From Ficedula albicollis (Eukaryota; Chordata; Aves; Passeriformes; Muscicapidae): a stretch of DNA of 64,000 nucleotides. The DNA lies in contig NW_004775930.1 of the NCBI RefSeq assembly GCF_000247815.1, forward strand, positions 459,746 through 523,745. Reading direction: 5' to 3'. Of this stretch, positions 11,883 to 24,963 are shown piece by piece; position 1 is the stretch's first letter, and every line of letters begins with the position of its first letter. The notes under the pieces are model-generated. The model saw only the letters and a list, made by a program, of their open reading frames with translations. It was not told where the DNA came from and ran no database searches. The translations under genes were made by a program, and so were the position numbers.

Positions 11883-13184
11883 CAATTACTATCCTATGAC
11901 ATCGTTAATGCTAAAGGCTTGGGGAAAAAGGTCAGAATTAAAGTACAGGAACATTGGAAAATTCTGACACATTCTGCAAATAAAAATTCTGCAGATGGTC
12001 TATTCAGGTAAAGCAATTACTAACTTTTCAATCTTCCATTAATTACTGCAGAATCTTTTCCAGGAAATCCAAGTTCATTAACTTAGACAGCTGCTAGTAC
12101 AGCTATTTCCAGGGGGTGTTTATTTGAACTTACTGTGAAAGTGCTAGCTTCCTGTAAAGCTCAGCTTATTAAATTAATCCCCAGAAAAGTTATAAATGTC
12201 AGTATTGCTACTACTTGTGATTTTTTTATCCCTGGTCATGTATTGTTAGGTGTTTTTCTTTGGCCTCACCCACCTTCTCAATTTTCAGTTGTTTTAAAGA
12301 ATGTTGATAATCCTGATTAGGACACATATATGCTCATTTATTTAATGTGAACCCATCCTAAAGAAAATGTATGGATTTGTTCCACAATTTTTATCCAGCA
12401 TTCTGGTTATAGCAGGGTTTAGATTTCAAGTAAGTTTAGAATCTGTAATACTATTTCAAGGAAAATTAATCAGGAACATTAGTTCTCGCTGTCAAGAAGT
12501 GCACACCTCATGTCCTCTGTTTACAAATCATCACTGGCACTCTCCCTCTTTGCTACTCCCTACCATGCTCAATTTAACAACAGTCTTTTGAAATGGCTGC
12601 TCTTTCCATTTCACAATTGTATGCTGGGTAAAAGGGCTACTTGTACTAGTAAATACAATCATGCATAAACTGTTCGAAAAGCCTTTCATATAGCTAAAGG
12701 TAGCAGCCTTCCCCCTGCAGAAGAGATGCAGTGTGTTTCTCTTCCTTTTTAAGACTTCTCTCTAGCTGGATTAGGTGGAAGGAAATTTTTGCTGAATATA
12801 TATGATATTTCTCTATACCTGCTCAAAGAGAATGCCCACCTGGTTTGATGATTGCTTAATCAAAAGACAATATATGTGGGACATTACATCTTAAGTGTAG
12901 CAGAAAGAGCAGTGAAAGCAGGAGAGGATTGCTACCAAGTACCATAATGTATCATCATATTTTCCCTCTGTTCTTGTGATGGTGCTAGGAGTCCTGTGTA
13001 GAACTCTTTGTGTTTCTCTCAACATGAAAATGGAATAGTGCATTTCACCAGCTTGGAGTTACCCTGGCAGCTTGGACCCTGAACTATCAATGCCCAGGAA
13101 CTCATTTCTCACAATAGCAGTGGCAATAAGTCTGCATCACAGACCTCAAAAGAAACATTTAATTTAATCAAGTGCTTGCTAGCA

Positions 13185-14270
13185 TGTGATGGGTTGACCT
13201 TGTGGTGAGATGGATGCCAGGTGCCACCAAAGCTGCTCTCCTCCTCTGCTTCTCCTCCTCTGCTGTACAGGCAAGAGAAGATCCAATTAAAAGTTTATGG
13301 CTTGAGATAAGGGTAGGGAGAGATTACTGACCAAGTACTGTCATAGGCAAAACTGACTTAATTTGGGGAAGATTAATTTCATTTAATGCTGATCAATTCA
13401 GAGTAGAAAACAGAGGAAAAGACCCAAATCTTAAAAATACTCTCTCTGTGCCCTGCGATTAGTTTTATCTGTGATTTTCTCTACCTCCATCCCTACCATT
13501 TAGCAGCCCAGAGTGATGAGGAATTGGGGTTGTGGTCAGTTCATCACAGGTTTTCTCTACTCCTCTTTCCAGCTCAGGAAAAGAATCCCCACAGTCCTCA
13601 TCTGTTCCATTGTGGGATTGTAGTAGACAGTTCCCCAGAAACTTATCCAATGCGGGTCCTTTGAGTCCTTCTATGGGCTGCAGTTTTTCATGAACTGCTC
13701 CAGCATGTGTCCCTTCCTTGGGGTGCAGTCCTTCAGAAACAGGCTGTTTCTGTGTTAATCCCCAACGGGGTCAAAGGTCCTGCCAGCACATCTGCTCCAG
13801 TGTGGACTCCTCTCTCCACAGGCCCACCAGGACCCTGCTCCAGCACCAACTCTTCTTTCCGTGGGGTCATGGGTCTTGCCTGGAACCTGTTCCAAAGCTT
13901 CCCACAAGGTCCCAGCTTCCTTTGAGCATCCACCTGGTCTTGGGTGGGTCTTTTCTGCATGCTGCAGGTGGATCTCTGCATACCCATGGACCTTCCCACA
14001 TGGACTTTCTCTCATATGTTATCACCCTTCTTTTTAGGCTGCTTCTTCTGCAGCAAGTTTTTTCCTGTTTCTTAAGTAGTTATCACAGAGGCACTACCAC
14101 TGTCATTGATGGGCTCAGCTTGGGTCAGTAGCAAGTCCATCATTGAGCCAGCTGGCATTGCCTCCACTGGACATGGAGGAAGCTTCCAGTAACTTCTGAA
14201 AGAAGACACTCAGTAGCATACATACCTCACCCCCTTAGCTACTGAAACCTGGGCACATAAACCCAGAACA
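13185..14270 (-). mobile_element. Solo LTR of an avian endogenous retrovirus, about 1.1 kb
   Basis: It begins TGTGATGGGTTGACC and ends near AACCCAGAACA. Between these are the diverged internal blocks of a long LTR type frequent in bird genomes: repeated CTGCTCCAG / GGGTC phrases around 13690-13900, a block with CATGGAGGAAGCTTCCAG near 14171, and a poly(A)-region-like block near 13285-13310 that reads in sense on the minus strand. No gag, pol or env sequence adjoins it, so it is best read as a solo LTR. No clear target duplication is visible. The open frames on both strands inside it (13707-14131 and others) are incidental. Confidence 0.75.
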
Positions 14271-14901
14271 CATCCTACACCTATAGACACAAAGATGTAA
14301 GTGAACATTTTGTCAATTCATGAATAACAGTTGAAGTCTGTGTGGAGGTAGCTGTCTCAAAGGTCTTGCAAAAAAGAGTTTAAGTTTCTTTAAAGTTATC
14401 AGAATGACAGTGCACAATAGGTTAGAACTAATGAAGGTGACAAGTGAATGAAGCATTAGTGGCATGACTCAATTTCTCACCCTCACAAGCTACCCACTGG
14501 ATGTCAGCACATATCTAATAGCTTTGTGCTGTACCTTTCTCAGGATGTTAGTCACTAAAAGTCACTGGTAATAATTCCAGGAAAACTTTTACGCAGTTTT
14601 GTGTGCAGCAGTTCCAGGAAATCTACTGTATAGCCTTCATCATGCTCAGAACATGTACAATCAATGAAAATTACCCTTTAAGTAAGGCATAGTTCTCTCT
14701 CAACCCAATTTAGAAAAGAACTGAAATATGTTAATTAGGGATGTCTGGCAGGTAACAGGAATATTTCTGTTTTAATTGGCTGAGATGAGTGGCAGCTGGA
14801 AAAAACAAGGACATTTTAGAAACAAACTTTTTCAAGTTTTGCATATTGCAGCAGCCATTACAACCTATACACCTTTGTGAACAAGTGAGTAGTTGACTAT
14901 A
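14271..14901. other. Intergenic, nothing recognised
   Basis: About 630 bases of AT-rich sequence between two LTRs. No gene or repeat is seen. Confidence 0.6.
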
Positions 14902-15036
14902 TGTTGTGATTGAACTGGCGGGCAGCTAAACACCACCCAGTCACTTGCTCACTCCCTGCTGCTACCTGGGACAGGGAAGAAAATTCTAAGCAAAAAGAAG
15001 TAAAATATTTGGGTTGAGGTAAATATAGTTTGAGGC

Positions 15037-15136
15037 AATAATAGTGGTAGTAGTGATAGTAGTAATGATAATAATAATAATAATAATAGTAATAGTAATA
15101 ATAATAATGATGATGATAATAATAATAATAGCAATA
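15037..15136. repeat. ATA/ATG trinucleotide microsatellite inside LTR
   Basis: Roughly 100 bases of AAT, AGT and ATG triplets. It produces poly-Ile, poly-Tyr and poly-Leu artificial open frames on both strands. Confidence 0.9.
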
Positions 15137-15329
15137 AAATATACAGAAGAAGTGATGCATAAGGTAATTGTTTTCTGTCCATGGACTAGTGCCCATTCAG
15201 TCCCTAGGCTGCCACTCCCAGCCAGCCTTCCCTCCAGTTTATAAACTGAGCGTGACACCATATGGCATGGAATATTCCAATATTGATGGAATATCAAATA
15301 GTTTGAGTCAGCTGTTCTGGCTCTGTGTG

Positions 15330-15918
15330 TGTTGTGGTTTAGAAATGGTACTCCCCAACGTAGTGCTCTCACTCAGACCCTACAAGCTACACTGCAAATC
15401 GCTCCCTTCTCCTGCTCCCCCTTCTCCCTGTGAGTGGCTGGAGAGGAGAATTGGAGGCTCAAAAGGTGAAGATCACAAACTGAGGTAAGAACAACTTAAG
15501 GAAACAGCAATGAGATAAGAAAACAAACAATAACAGCAGCAATATGAAGAGCAAAAATGTACAAAAAAGAGGGAGCGTGGTTCACGTGCAAAAATGCTGT
15601 CCCCACAGAGCTCGACCTGACTGCAGCCGCACCACCCCAACTGTTCTGTCAGTGTCAAAACCAGAACCACCTGTGGTTCCCTCTGTGTGTAATCAGCATT
15701 ACCCTACCCCCCTCACTTACTCCCGCGCTTACTCAACCCGAAGGAGCCCCTTCACCTCAGCAGACTCCCTTCCTCTGTCCCTCAGCAGTGATGTGAGGTG
15801 GTATAGAATAATGTCGTGGTCTAGAACAGTAAGTTGGTATACAGTAACCTCCAAGTCCTGGCCACACCCTCTCCTGGCTGCAACAAAAATGAACCCCCTC
15901 CTGTCGGGAACCAGGACT
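15330..15918 (-). mobile_element. Second ERV LTR inserted into the outer LTR
   Basis: On the + strand it begins TGTTGTGGTTTAGAAATGG and ends near GGGAACCAGGAC. It is sense on the minus strand. It splits the outer LTR at a point where the flanks (CTGGCTCTGTGTG and TTACTCCCAAATTTTTGTG) read as one continuous LTR when the insert is removed. The LTR at 48527-48983 belongs to the same family in the opposite orientation. No coding capacity. Confidence 0.75.
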
Positions 15919-16120
15919 GCTTACTCCCAAATTTTTGTGTTCCTCCAGCCTGTTCACTATTGGGATGGTATGAGAAGCTAAAGTCCTTGACTTAGGGTAA
16001 GCACTACTTAACTACAACTAAAACATCAGTTATCAACATAATTTTCATCCTAAATCCTAAACACAGTGCTTTACCACCTATTAGGGAGAGAAATAACCTT
16101 ATCCCAGCCAAAATGGTCAA

Positions 16121-19100
16121 AGAGGCATGTCATACACAGCAAGTTATGGAGCCAAATCAGTACTCCAAACTAGGTACCACCTGTTTCTTACAGAAGGCAT
16201 GAATTGAGAAAGGCAAGATGCCAAGGATACAGAATATTAATCCAAATTCTTTTACAGACTGAAACTGTTTTTGCTATGTGGTCAGTCTACTTCTCGATAT
16301 GCAGTGCCATAAATTCATTGTTCCCAAAAGTTGTGAGTCTGTGGATCACTGACAAAATTCCGAATTTCAACTGGAAACAGCTTGCATTACATGTTTAGCA
16401 GTGCCATAGAGGTGTGAAGATGTCTCTGAACCTCAGCCCCGCCAGTTTTTGTAGAAGATGAATGTGTGTCGAGTGCATTGGGGAAGGTCTCTGTCCTTGT
16501 GAGGTGCATGGCACAGGGAGCACAGCCCTGCTTGGCAGTCACCAGCACAGCTAGATTTGCCCTGGGAGCAGCTGGTGTGAAGCCTTAAGTGTGACAACTG
16601 TGACAGTTTATCCATGTGGGACCATCTCAATGCTGTGAGCTGACCAACAAATAATTAGGCCTGCTGCAATCCTAGGCTGCTTTCTGGTATCAACATAAAA
16701 ACAAGCATCAGGTCACAAAACTTTCATATTTGAGAGGCTGAATCAAATTCCCATTTACATCAGTCTAAGCTTGGTGAATCTTCACTGAAGCTGGAGTTAA
16801 CACACTTACAACAATGTAAATCAGAGAGGAGCCATATCCAAGGTTTGATTTTGACTTCAAGCTGGTTTTAAAGTCTACCAGTGCACAAAAACCAATAAAA
16901 GTACTTAATTTAATAAAATATTGTTATTATATGTGTACAGCTGTACACATGCTTCTGTTTTGTGTTGTGAAACTATGAATCTGAAACAAGAGAATACAAA
17001 ACTGGAAAACTGACTGGTGAAAAACAGTTCACTCTTTAGCTCTTTATGGTTTTATAGAGGGGGGAAAAAAATCAAAGCATTTTCTTGTTGCTATGGTATT
17101 CTGCAGCATAGGGATTCACTTTAGCAACCAGTGCATTACGTCATAAGGCATTGATCAGAATGCATATGTTGCCATGGTTGCCACAGTGAATATTTTATTT
17201 TTGCTATATTGATTGATGCCTTTGATGTCAGGTGGCTAGAAATATGAGGGATATGGGAGCACCCTACGTGATATTCTGCTTGTTCTCTGGCGACAAACAT
17301 AGATGACATCTAAGGATCACGTTTGTCTAGATGAAATGAGAAAATTTTGAATTTTTATATGCAAAATGTTGCTAATTATCAGAATCAAACATAGGTATGA
17401 AGTATCAAATTTGAGTTTTCTTGTTTTCTTATTTTCCACCTGCTAGGGAAATGTTCCTGCCTCAGCACTAATTGCATTACAATGTTTTTGTCCCCATGTT
17501 GGGGAGAATAGCCCCACACATATTATAATAATCTTTTTTAAAAATTGTGTCCAGTTGTGAGTTTTTTACCCCATGTTGGCTTGAGAAAGTTTCTCATCTC
17601 TGTTCCTGATCTGTAGAATGAAGCAGTAACCTGGGTGTGTTGTTGGAATTTGTGTCACAACCAAAGTTGTTGGCAGAAATGAGAGAGGAGGACTTGCAGA
17701 TGTAGGATTATACACCCATGAAATCCATCTGTCTGATTCTGTGCAGGAAAGCAAGGAGAAACTATACATTGCATGCCTAGTTTCTGTCTCTTATACATGA
17801 ATTGAAACATATATAACTTCATCATGGTACTTTGACTGAGCTAACAGTTCTGGTTTCTGGTTCAGAAACAAGACTATGGATAGGTTTATACCAGTGTTAT
17901 CTCCTCTCCCTGAAGAACAACTCTCACAGTGCTGCAGCATCTTAGCTAAAGCAACGTAGGGACACAAATTTGATGTCCCTACTAAGCAATTACTGTTTCA
18001 TCACAAAATCCCACCTATCTCCCACAGTTGTTTATAGCCCTAAATAATCCAAGTTTCATTAACTGGTGACGGAAACTGTCTCACAAAACTCTCATCTGAC
18101 TAGCTGGCTATGTGGCCATATTACAATAATTATTATATAGGGAAAGTTTCTGAAGTACCTTGACTCTTTATTTGGAATACTTTCTTTGTCACAGGTACTT
18201 CCTCAAGGAGCCACTGAAAAAATATTCTATTTTCAGTTCAGGAATACCACATAGAAGACATCCATCCTCCACAGTTTTTTGAATAGTCATGCTCAGGCAT
18301 TTCAAAAAAAGAACAGATCCTTGCAGCTATGTGCTATTCTTGCAGACAGCTCAGCTGAAGTCAGCTAAGGCACCCTCTGTACTATATATATTTTCCATTC
18401 AAATGATTATGGGACCTGGCTTCACCTGAAACCAGATGTAGGAAGAAATAAGAGAACTCCTCATAACGATCATTTTGCCCCTTATGCTTCTTAACTGCCA
18501 TCATAAAACCACAGTGGAGCCCAGACTGAGATTTCATGTCAGGCCTCATTTCCCAGATAACTGTTGAATTCCCAAGCATCTTGCTTCTCTCTCTTCCTTT
18601 TTCCCTCTGATCATTCCATGACTTTACAGAAGCACTCTTCCCATCTTGCTTTCTGTACCTGCTAATTTTGATCACCTTTATTTTGATTTTACTCACCAGC
18701 ACGGGGTGCTGGAATTTTTCCTTTGCTGGATCACTAGATGGCAGAAGAGACTCAGCAAAATCTCTTCCCAAAAAAATAGGGATGCAAGTATCTAGCCTTT
18801 TTACTTATGTGGCCCATTTAGGGTTTTTGTTAATCAAAATTTTGTGTTAAATACTTTTTTTACCCTGTTTTCAGGAATTCTTTTTCTTTTAAAAAATGTT
18901 CTTTGCTTTGGCTAAGGTAGTTTGCTTTTAATAGGCCACTCTAGGCACCTTGGAGCTCCACTTCCCAGAGTGCCACATAGGCATTCCTGAAGATTATCTT
19001 TTCCTAAAATGATGTCTGCTGGTTCCCCTACATTTCTTATCACCATTGTAGGTTGTGGTGAAGGGTCTTAGCTCCTATCTGTAGTAATCTTAGAGAAAGT

Positions 19101-19487
19101 AGTAGAATGAATTATGGAATATATAAAATTTAGATGTTGAAAAAACTCAATAGATGGAGGTGTGAAGAGGGTAGTTGTGTATCCTGGTACAAAATTCTCA
19201 TTCTATTTACCTGAAGGTTATATGGGGCTAAAGGTTTCTAAAAACTATGTATGCCCTAGAGTAGCAACAGCAATAATAGTACCAAAGTCTATTTTATTAC
19301 AATCCCCACCACCAGTCCAGCTCTCAGCTTGTCCTCTGCCTTCAGGATTGCTGGACACAATAAGGCTTTTCGCAAGCTGATATTGATGCCTAAAGATTTT
19401 TGTGTTTTGTGTGTATCTGTATAGTTTCTGACTCTTTGTCTCTTTAGCATAGTAGCTGTACTTTCCTAGGTATTATGCTATCTTCTT
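16121..19487. other. Intergenic, nothing recognised
   Basis: About 3.4 kb without a recognised element. A 129-codon open frame on the minus strand (18382-18771) has no recognisable domain. Confidence 0.55.
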
Positions 19488-19605
19488 GTAATTCTGCTTA
19501 GTCTTGCTTTCTAGGCTAACAAGGACACTTTGTTTTCTGCTGGAACGTAATTCTGCTTAGTCTTGCTTTCTAGCTAACAAGGACACTTTGTTTTCTGCTG
19601 GAACT
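19488..19605. repeat. 59-bp tandem duplication
   Basis: A unit beginning GTAATTCTGCTTAGTC occurs at 19488 and again at 19547. The copies differ by about one G inserted near CTAGGCTAAC. Confidence 0.9.
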
Positions 19606-21901
19606 TAAAAACATAACAACAAAGCCTCCAGAATAACTCCACTGGGGCAGAACACAGGGAGAAATTACCTAACCAACTGTTCTTCTAACTGGACAATATT
19701 TGATAGGTATACTAATCAACTGCCCTCATAAAAATTGCAGAAGAACTCTATCATGTGTGCATATCACCATATTGTGCCCTTGAAAGCCTTTCAATTATGG
19801 ATTTCTTATATATTATAATTTTAATGCTGTTTCGGAAAGATATATGTTTTATTCCAGGCAACAATATAGTTTTCCTTTGTTGCCTTGTAGAGGTAAGGGG
19901 GAACAGGAAGGATCATCTGACTGTGGGAGAGAGGGTTGAGACAAACATGCTAGTAATGACACAACCTTGAGTAGAATAATATAAAACAGTACCCTTGGAA
20001 AGGAGAGGGGAGCTTATTGTGGAGAAAACAATGACAAGACATTCTTATGAGATGTAAGTAAATGGTTTGTTTCTGGAGTATTGATTGTCGCACTGTCTGG
20101 CAAACTCTTTATTTACAAGGAAGAAGGAAGAACAATGAGTCTTCCTTGCCTTCCAGAGGTACAAGAGACACTATTCAAGAGCTTAAATGCTTACTTCTAA
20201 ATACAGCAAAATAATCCACTTTGCAGAGCAGTTACCTGCTCACAGTGAGTAGCAAGATCTTCAACAGAAGTTAAAAGGCTCCTTAAAGAGGTTGGATGGG
20301 TATAGTATTCTCAATACCTAAATGAAAATGTCTCACCATTACTTTCACTCTAACTGAGAAAAGTTTCATCCAACATGAGACAGCAGCTACTTTGGGCTGT
20401 TCTTCATCTGTCAGACCTATGACTGCATTAGTGGGAACTTCAGGGAAGGCATACAAAAGATAAGAGCACCTATCCTTCAGGAACCATCCACAAAATACTG
20501 TCAAAAAAATTGAAGGGCTCAAAGCCCTTCAACAACAATATACTCTTGAGAGCTTAGATAGATTTGGCTTTCTTGCATTAGTTTTTTTTATATACTTTAT
20601 GTGATTCTATAAAGCCTGCTGTGTATGTTTGTCAATAGAATGAACTGCTCTTGGGAGCAGTAGAGGATAGGTTGCTCTTACTAGCAACACCCAGCTTTGA
20701 AAAATGCTCCCTCTTCTGGAAAATTGTTCATAAAAGCATTTTCACTTGGACATGAAAGAGAGTAGTATTCTCCAAAGATAATTTCAGCTGGTTTCAAAAA
20801 GTGTATTTCTGCCCTGGACACCTCAACCTGACTGTTTCCACAGAAGACTTTGCCTAATAATGGTCAAAAGGAAAAAACTAAAATGTTGGTCTTATCCACC
20901 ATGTATTTTCTCTATTTTTTTTAAACAGGGAAATGCTAGACTTTAAATAGAAGTAGCTTTATTTTCCATAAAGCTTTCTGCCTAAAGTTCCTTCAAAGTA
21001 TTCATGCCAAGGGGAAAAACTTTCTTTTCCACATCTGAGTATATTGCAGTAACTATAAAAGTATAGTTTTTTATCCAACCATTGCTATTCTAATGTATAA
21101 AAGCCTTGTCCTTTGTAGATCTTTAAGGATCCAATATGATGCTAAAAATGTACCAAATTGTTCCTGGATTAGAAGTTACCTTCACCCCCTTCTTGTTCTT
21201 TAAATAATCCCTAAAATAGTAATAGGTGCTTTCAGCTGCATCTAGATTTATTTTTCCTCTGAGACAAGGTCTTTGGTCTGTGAAAACATCTCCCAAAATC
21301 CTATAACAGACATCAAGCAAAAATGGCTCCTGCACTAGGCTCATTTGCATGTGCTTAGGCAAAAAAGTATTTTTCAATGTCTTTGACTCCCAACTAAAAC
21401 TGCATAAGGGGGCTGTAGTTGGTAAACTGCATTCTCTTCATGCTTTATGCTTTCTTAGATATGCTTGTTATATTCTACACTATATTCCAGTCAGGCAGTT
21501 AGCCATCAAAGAGAGAGCTAGCCTAATACCTGACAACTATTTGACTTAGTTGCGCTAGTAATCCAGAAAGAAACCAAACAACAAACACATTATCTGGCAA
21601 GCATGAATCTACCAAAGCAAACTTGATTATGCTGTCCAGAGAATAAGAGAATGATAATTCTCCTCCTTCTGGCTTATTTTGGTAGGAGAGATGGAAGAAA
21701 CCACATTTCAAAATACAAGAAATCTTCCACTTGCAGATTACCTTTGCAAATATAGACATTTCAGAGAGAGAAGATGGAACCCTAACATGCTATGCTGACA
21801 CAAATGACCGAGAAACTATTAGGGTGACATTGGGAATCCTTACTGTTTGTAAAAGTGATCTCATATGGAATTCTTGGAAGACCCTCTTATGCTTACATGC
21901 C
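19606..21901. other. Intergenic, nothing recognised
   Basis: AT-rich sequence with no gene or repeat family recognised. Confidence 0.55.
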
Positions 21902-22482
21902 TGATGTGGTTTCAGCTAGGGTAGAGCTTATTTCTTCTCAGCAGCTGTTACAATGCTGTGTTTTGGATTCAGGATGAGAATGGTGTAGATAATACACTGA
22001 TGTTTTGGGTTTTGCTAAGTCATGCTTATACTGAGTCAAAGACATCTTTTTTCTTGTCTCAGGCTCTGACAGTTAGGATATACATAAAAGAAACTGGGAG
22101 GGAGCACAGCTGGCACAAGTGGCCTGAATTCATCCAAGGGATGTTCCACACCACAGAACATCATGGCCAGTATATAAACTGGGGGAGTTACCACGAAGGG
22201 CAGCTGATCTGAGAATGGGAACAGGGTCTGGCACCATCAATAGGTGGTGAGTGATTGTATTGTGCATCACTTGTTTTCCCTCTTTTTCATTGTTATTATT
22301 ATTATTTACCATTATGATTGCATTTTACTTTATTTGCAATTATTAAGCTGTTCTTATCTCAGCCTACAGCTGTACTTTGATTGCGCTCCACATTCCACCA
22401 GGATGGCAGAGGGAGAGATTAGGGGTTGACCAAGCAATCAGCTCTGTCGTGCTTAATTTCCATCTGGACTTAAACTACAACA
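21902..22482 (+). mobile_element. ERV solo LTR with target duplication
   Basis: It begins TGATGTGGTTTCAGC and ends TAAACTACAACA, 581 bases. It holds a TATA box (GTATATAAACTGG near 22171), a poly(A)-like ATTAAG followed by CTGTTCTTATCTCAGCC near 22342, and an ATT microsatellite. The flanks are ATGCC (21897-21901) and ATACC (22483-22487), a 5-bp target duplication with one change. It is sense on the + strand. Confidence 0.8.
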
Positions 22483-24228
22483 ATACCACAGGAAAATAGG
22501 GGGGAAAAATCAAAACACCAAAACATCTGCTACTAGGTGCCTTGATTGTGACTAAATAAGGCTATTGATGGTACCTGTTCTATCTCATGGCACTGTTTCT
22601 GGCTAAAACATGTTCTAAAACAGTAGGTATATTACTTTATCAGGCAATGAACAGGCACTAACCTCCTTTTTAGTCTACATTATAGAAAAAAATAGACCAA
22701 ACTACAGAGAGCTTTTGATCACTGTTTTTTAGAGGAAACAAGAACATGTGTAGAGGTCAAGGCAACAACAGACACTGGTGCATGCAATAGTAATCATAGT
22801 AATGCTACCGTAAAGGCAGTATAAATTAAGTAGCCATTAATGATACAATATAAGTCACAATACAAATATGACCAGGCCTCTTTTCTTAATCAAGAATATG
22901 AATGTGTTATACTCGTATATAATTTGTGCAGGGTAGTCCTCAACTGCTGGTAAAATCATATGCTGTAATCAGATAATCTCCTGCTTTCAACAGCATTTAG
23001 TGGCCCACTGCTAGGTCTGTATTGGTCAGTTCCATTGCTGGCAATGGATAAGAGACAAAGGTCTATTTTATTATCAGAGATGGGCCCATGGGGCTTTATT
23101 TGCACCACAGAAAAACACTGCCTCTTGGTGTGTTGATACTTGAGTTTTATATGCATATGTCTTCTGAAGAGACTCTTATTGCTCTAGAATCAGTGAGATT
23201 TTTCAGGTGAGTATTTTGTTTTAACCAGTGTTAGCCCTGGTCTCTTCACCCCAAGTCTAGGTAGACCAGGACTGAGCATATATGTCTCCTGCTGTGCTGC
23301 TGGCAACACCTGCAGGGTTGAAAAACTGTAAACTTTTCATAAGTGTTTGTAAAGGGAGAGGATGGGAGGCAATTTCGTTTGGAGGTTTTGTTTGCTTATA
23401 ACTAGTTTTGTTTGCTTATAGCTAGTCAGCTTGATAATGATCAAAAGTAAAAAATATCTTGAATTTGCACTATCTTGCTCAGCTCTGCACTACGTTGGGT
23501 CTAGGACTGGCCCATGAGCTGTAGATGGCTCTGTGCTAGATCTCCACTGCAAACCAACGTAGGTGCTGCTCTTCTGAAAACAATGTCAAAAGTTATGAAG
23601 CTGCTCTTGCTGGAGCACTTCAGCACACAAGCACCCAGGAAGTTGTATCTTGCTTTTATGTGGCAAGGTTAGGGTGGTGGAGAGCTGCATCTTTGACCTC
23701 TGTGAGAAGAGACAAGGGCTGTCAACATGTCAGACACAGCAAGCTCAAAAATGGACACACCACTGAAGTCCACGTATTTTATATATGAAAATACCTCCAC
23801 AGACTGTCTATGTGCAGCTATGGAAAACATGCACGTTATGAAGTGGGTCTGAATGCCCCAGCAGTCTGGACATGAAGAGAAAACAAATTCCAAGTGTTGT
23901 CTATTAATAAAGAGTTACAAATAGCATAAAAATACTGATTTAAATATTACTATTTATACTAGTCCTCTATCTCATTAGAAGCCAGTTTAACAATATTATT
24001 TAACAAAAAAGGGGCTAGACGAACCAATCTGACCCTTCTAATTAGTTGTGATCATGATCTATCCTATTTTTTCTCATATAAATTCTAAGAGTCTTTAAGG
24101 ATAAAGTTAATTTTTTTTCATTTCAGCTGCTTAGGTTGCAATGTGTTCTTGAATAGCTAAAACTAAAGTCTAGAAGGAAAAGGACATCTGCAGATGTTTC
24201 TATTCCTGTACACATTTCTGTAGAGCTC
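22483..24228. other. Intergenic, nothing recognised
   Basis: Unique-looking sequence with a small 20-bp tandem repeat (TTTTGTTTGCTTATA-type) near 23386-23425. No gene is recognised. Confidence 0.55.
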
Positions 24229-24345
24229 AGAGAATCACAGAGTTGTTAGGATTGCAAGGCATCTCTGAAGATCACCCACTCCTGCCTAGACATTTCAACC
24301 ATGCTGGCACTGGGGCTGCCCTGTGGTTCCACTCCCAAGAAGTCT
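24229..24345 (-). mobile_element. CR1 LINE 3' end fragment
   Basis: AGAATCACAGAGTTGTTAGG followed by GCATCTCTGAAGATCACC is the reverse complement of the CR1 3' tail. About 115 bases, antisense to the window. Confidence 0.75.
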
Positions 24346-24790
24346 GGATGCAGCAACAACAGAAGTGACCGAGCTCAGAGCTGCTATGCTGCTGTGAACA
24401 TGTTAGAAGAGCTGGGTTTGGGGACACGTTTTCAAGCATGTCTCATTTACAGGTAAATTTTACATGCTCATCATCAAGCACTTTGCATCCTGGCACACGT
24501 GGCCAGAATGGCCAGACAGGTCAGAATCGAGTCTTGCACGTCTGATTCTGAAATGAGATTTGCACCCCTTCCAAACTGGCTACATACCAGCATTCTTCCC
24601 TGGTTAAGCTTGTCAGAAGAAGACTTTCCATGGAGTTCAGGCTTGTGAGCTGTGGTGGTCTCTGCCATCAGCCAAGGTTTTTTTTCAAATGTATCTTCCT
24701 CATCAGATTTTTCTACTTAAAAATGCTTTAAGGTTGCTTCAGTCTGCCAGAGTACTGGAATCCTATGATTCTTTCACAAACATATGTCAG
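24346..24790. other. Intergenic, nothing recognised
   Basis: No gene or repeat recognised. Confidence 0.5.
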
Positions 24791-24963
24791 GAAAGAAAAT
24801 AACTTTAGAGAACAGCAAGCAACTAGCAATGTTGGCATGGGGCAATGCAGGATTGAATGAGAAGCATTCCCCGGGGAGAAAGAAAATGACTTTAGAGAAC
24901 AGCAAACAACCAGCAATGTTGGCATGGGGCATGCAGGATTGAATGAGAAGCATTCCCCGGGGT
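24791..24963. repeat. 87-bp tandem duplication
   Basis: A unit starting GAAAGAAAATAACTTTAGAG is repeated with offset 87 and a few substitutions. Each copy ends at CATTCCCCGGGG. Confidence 0.9.

Larger units (their letters stand above)
10925..13184. other. Intergenic, no gene recognised
   Basis: AT-rich sequence downstream of SLC28A3 with a TA microsatellite (about 11355-11397) and a GA run (11860-11882). No coding gene or element is recognised. Confidence 0.6.
14902..16120 (-). mobile_element. ERV solo LTR interrupted by a second LTR
   Basis: The outer LTR occupies 14902-15329 and about 15919-16120 and is sense on the minus strand. On the + strand it begins TGTTGTGATTGAACTGG, passes through a GATAATAATAAT microsatellite, a mirrored TATA region (TTTATAAACTG near 15238) and CATATGGCATGGAATATTCC. 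It resumes after the inner element at CTCCCAAATTTTTGTG and ends ATCCCAGCCAAAATGG. It belongs to the same family as the + strand LTRs at 21902 and 28302. No clear target duplication flanks it. Confidence 0.75.

Noticed and set aside
15037..15136. CRISPR-like regular repeats
   Set aside because: The triplet repeat has no spacer structure and the genome is that of a vertebrate.
14949..15372. Frames rich in Ile, Tyr or Leu runs
   Set aside because: They are translations of the ATA/ATG microsatellite inside the LTR.
15544..15981. 145-codon + strand frame
   Set aside because: It runs across the antisense of an LTR and its junction with another LTR.
18382..18771. 129-codon minus-strand open frame
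   Set aside because: No recognised domain, no splice or promoter context, and a length that chance can give in 64 kb.
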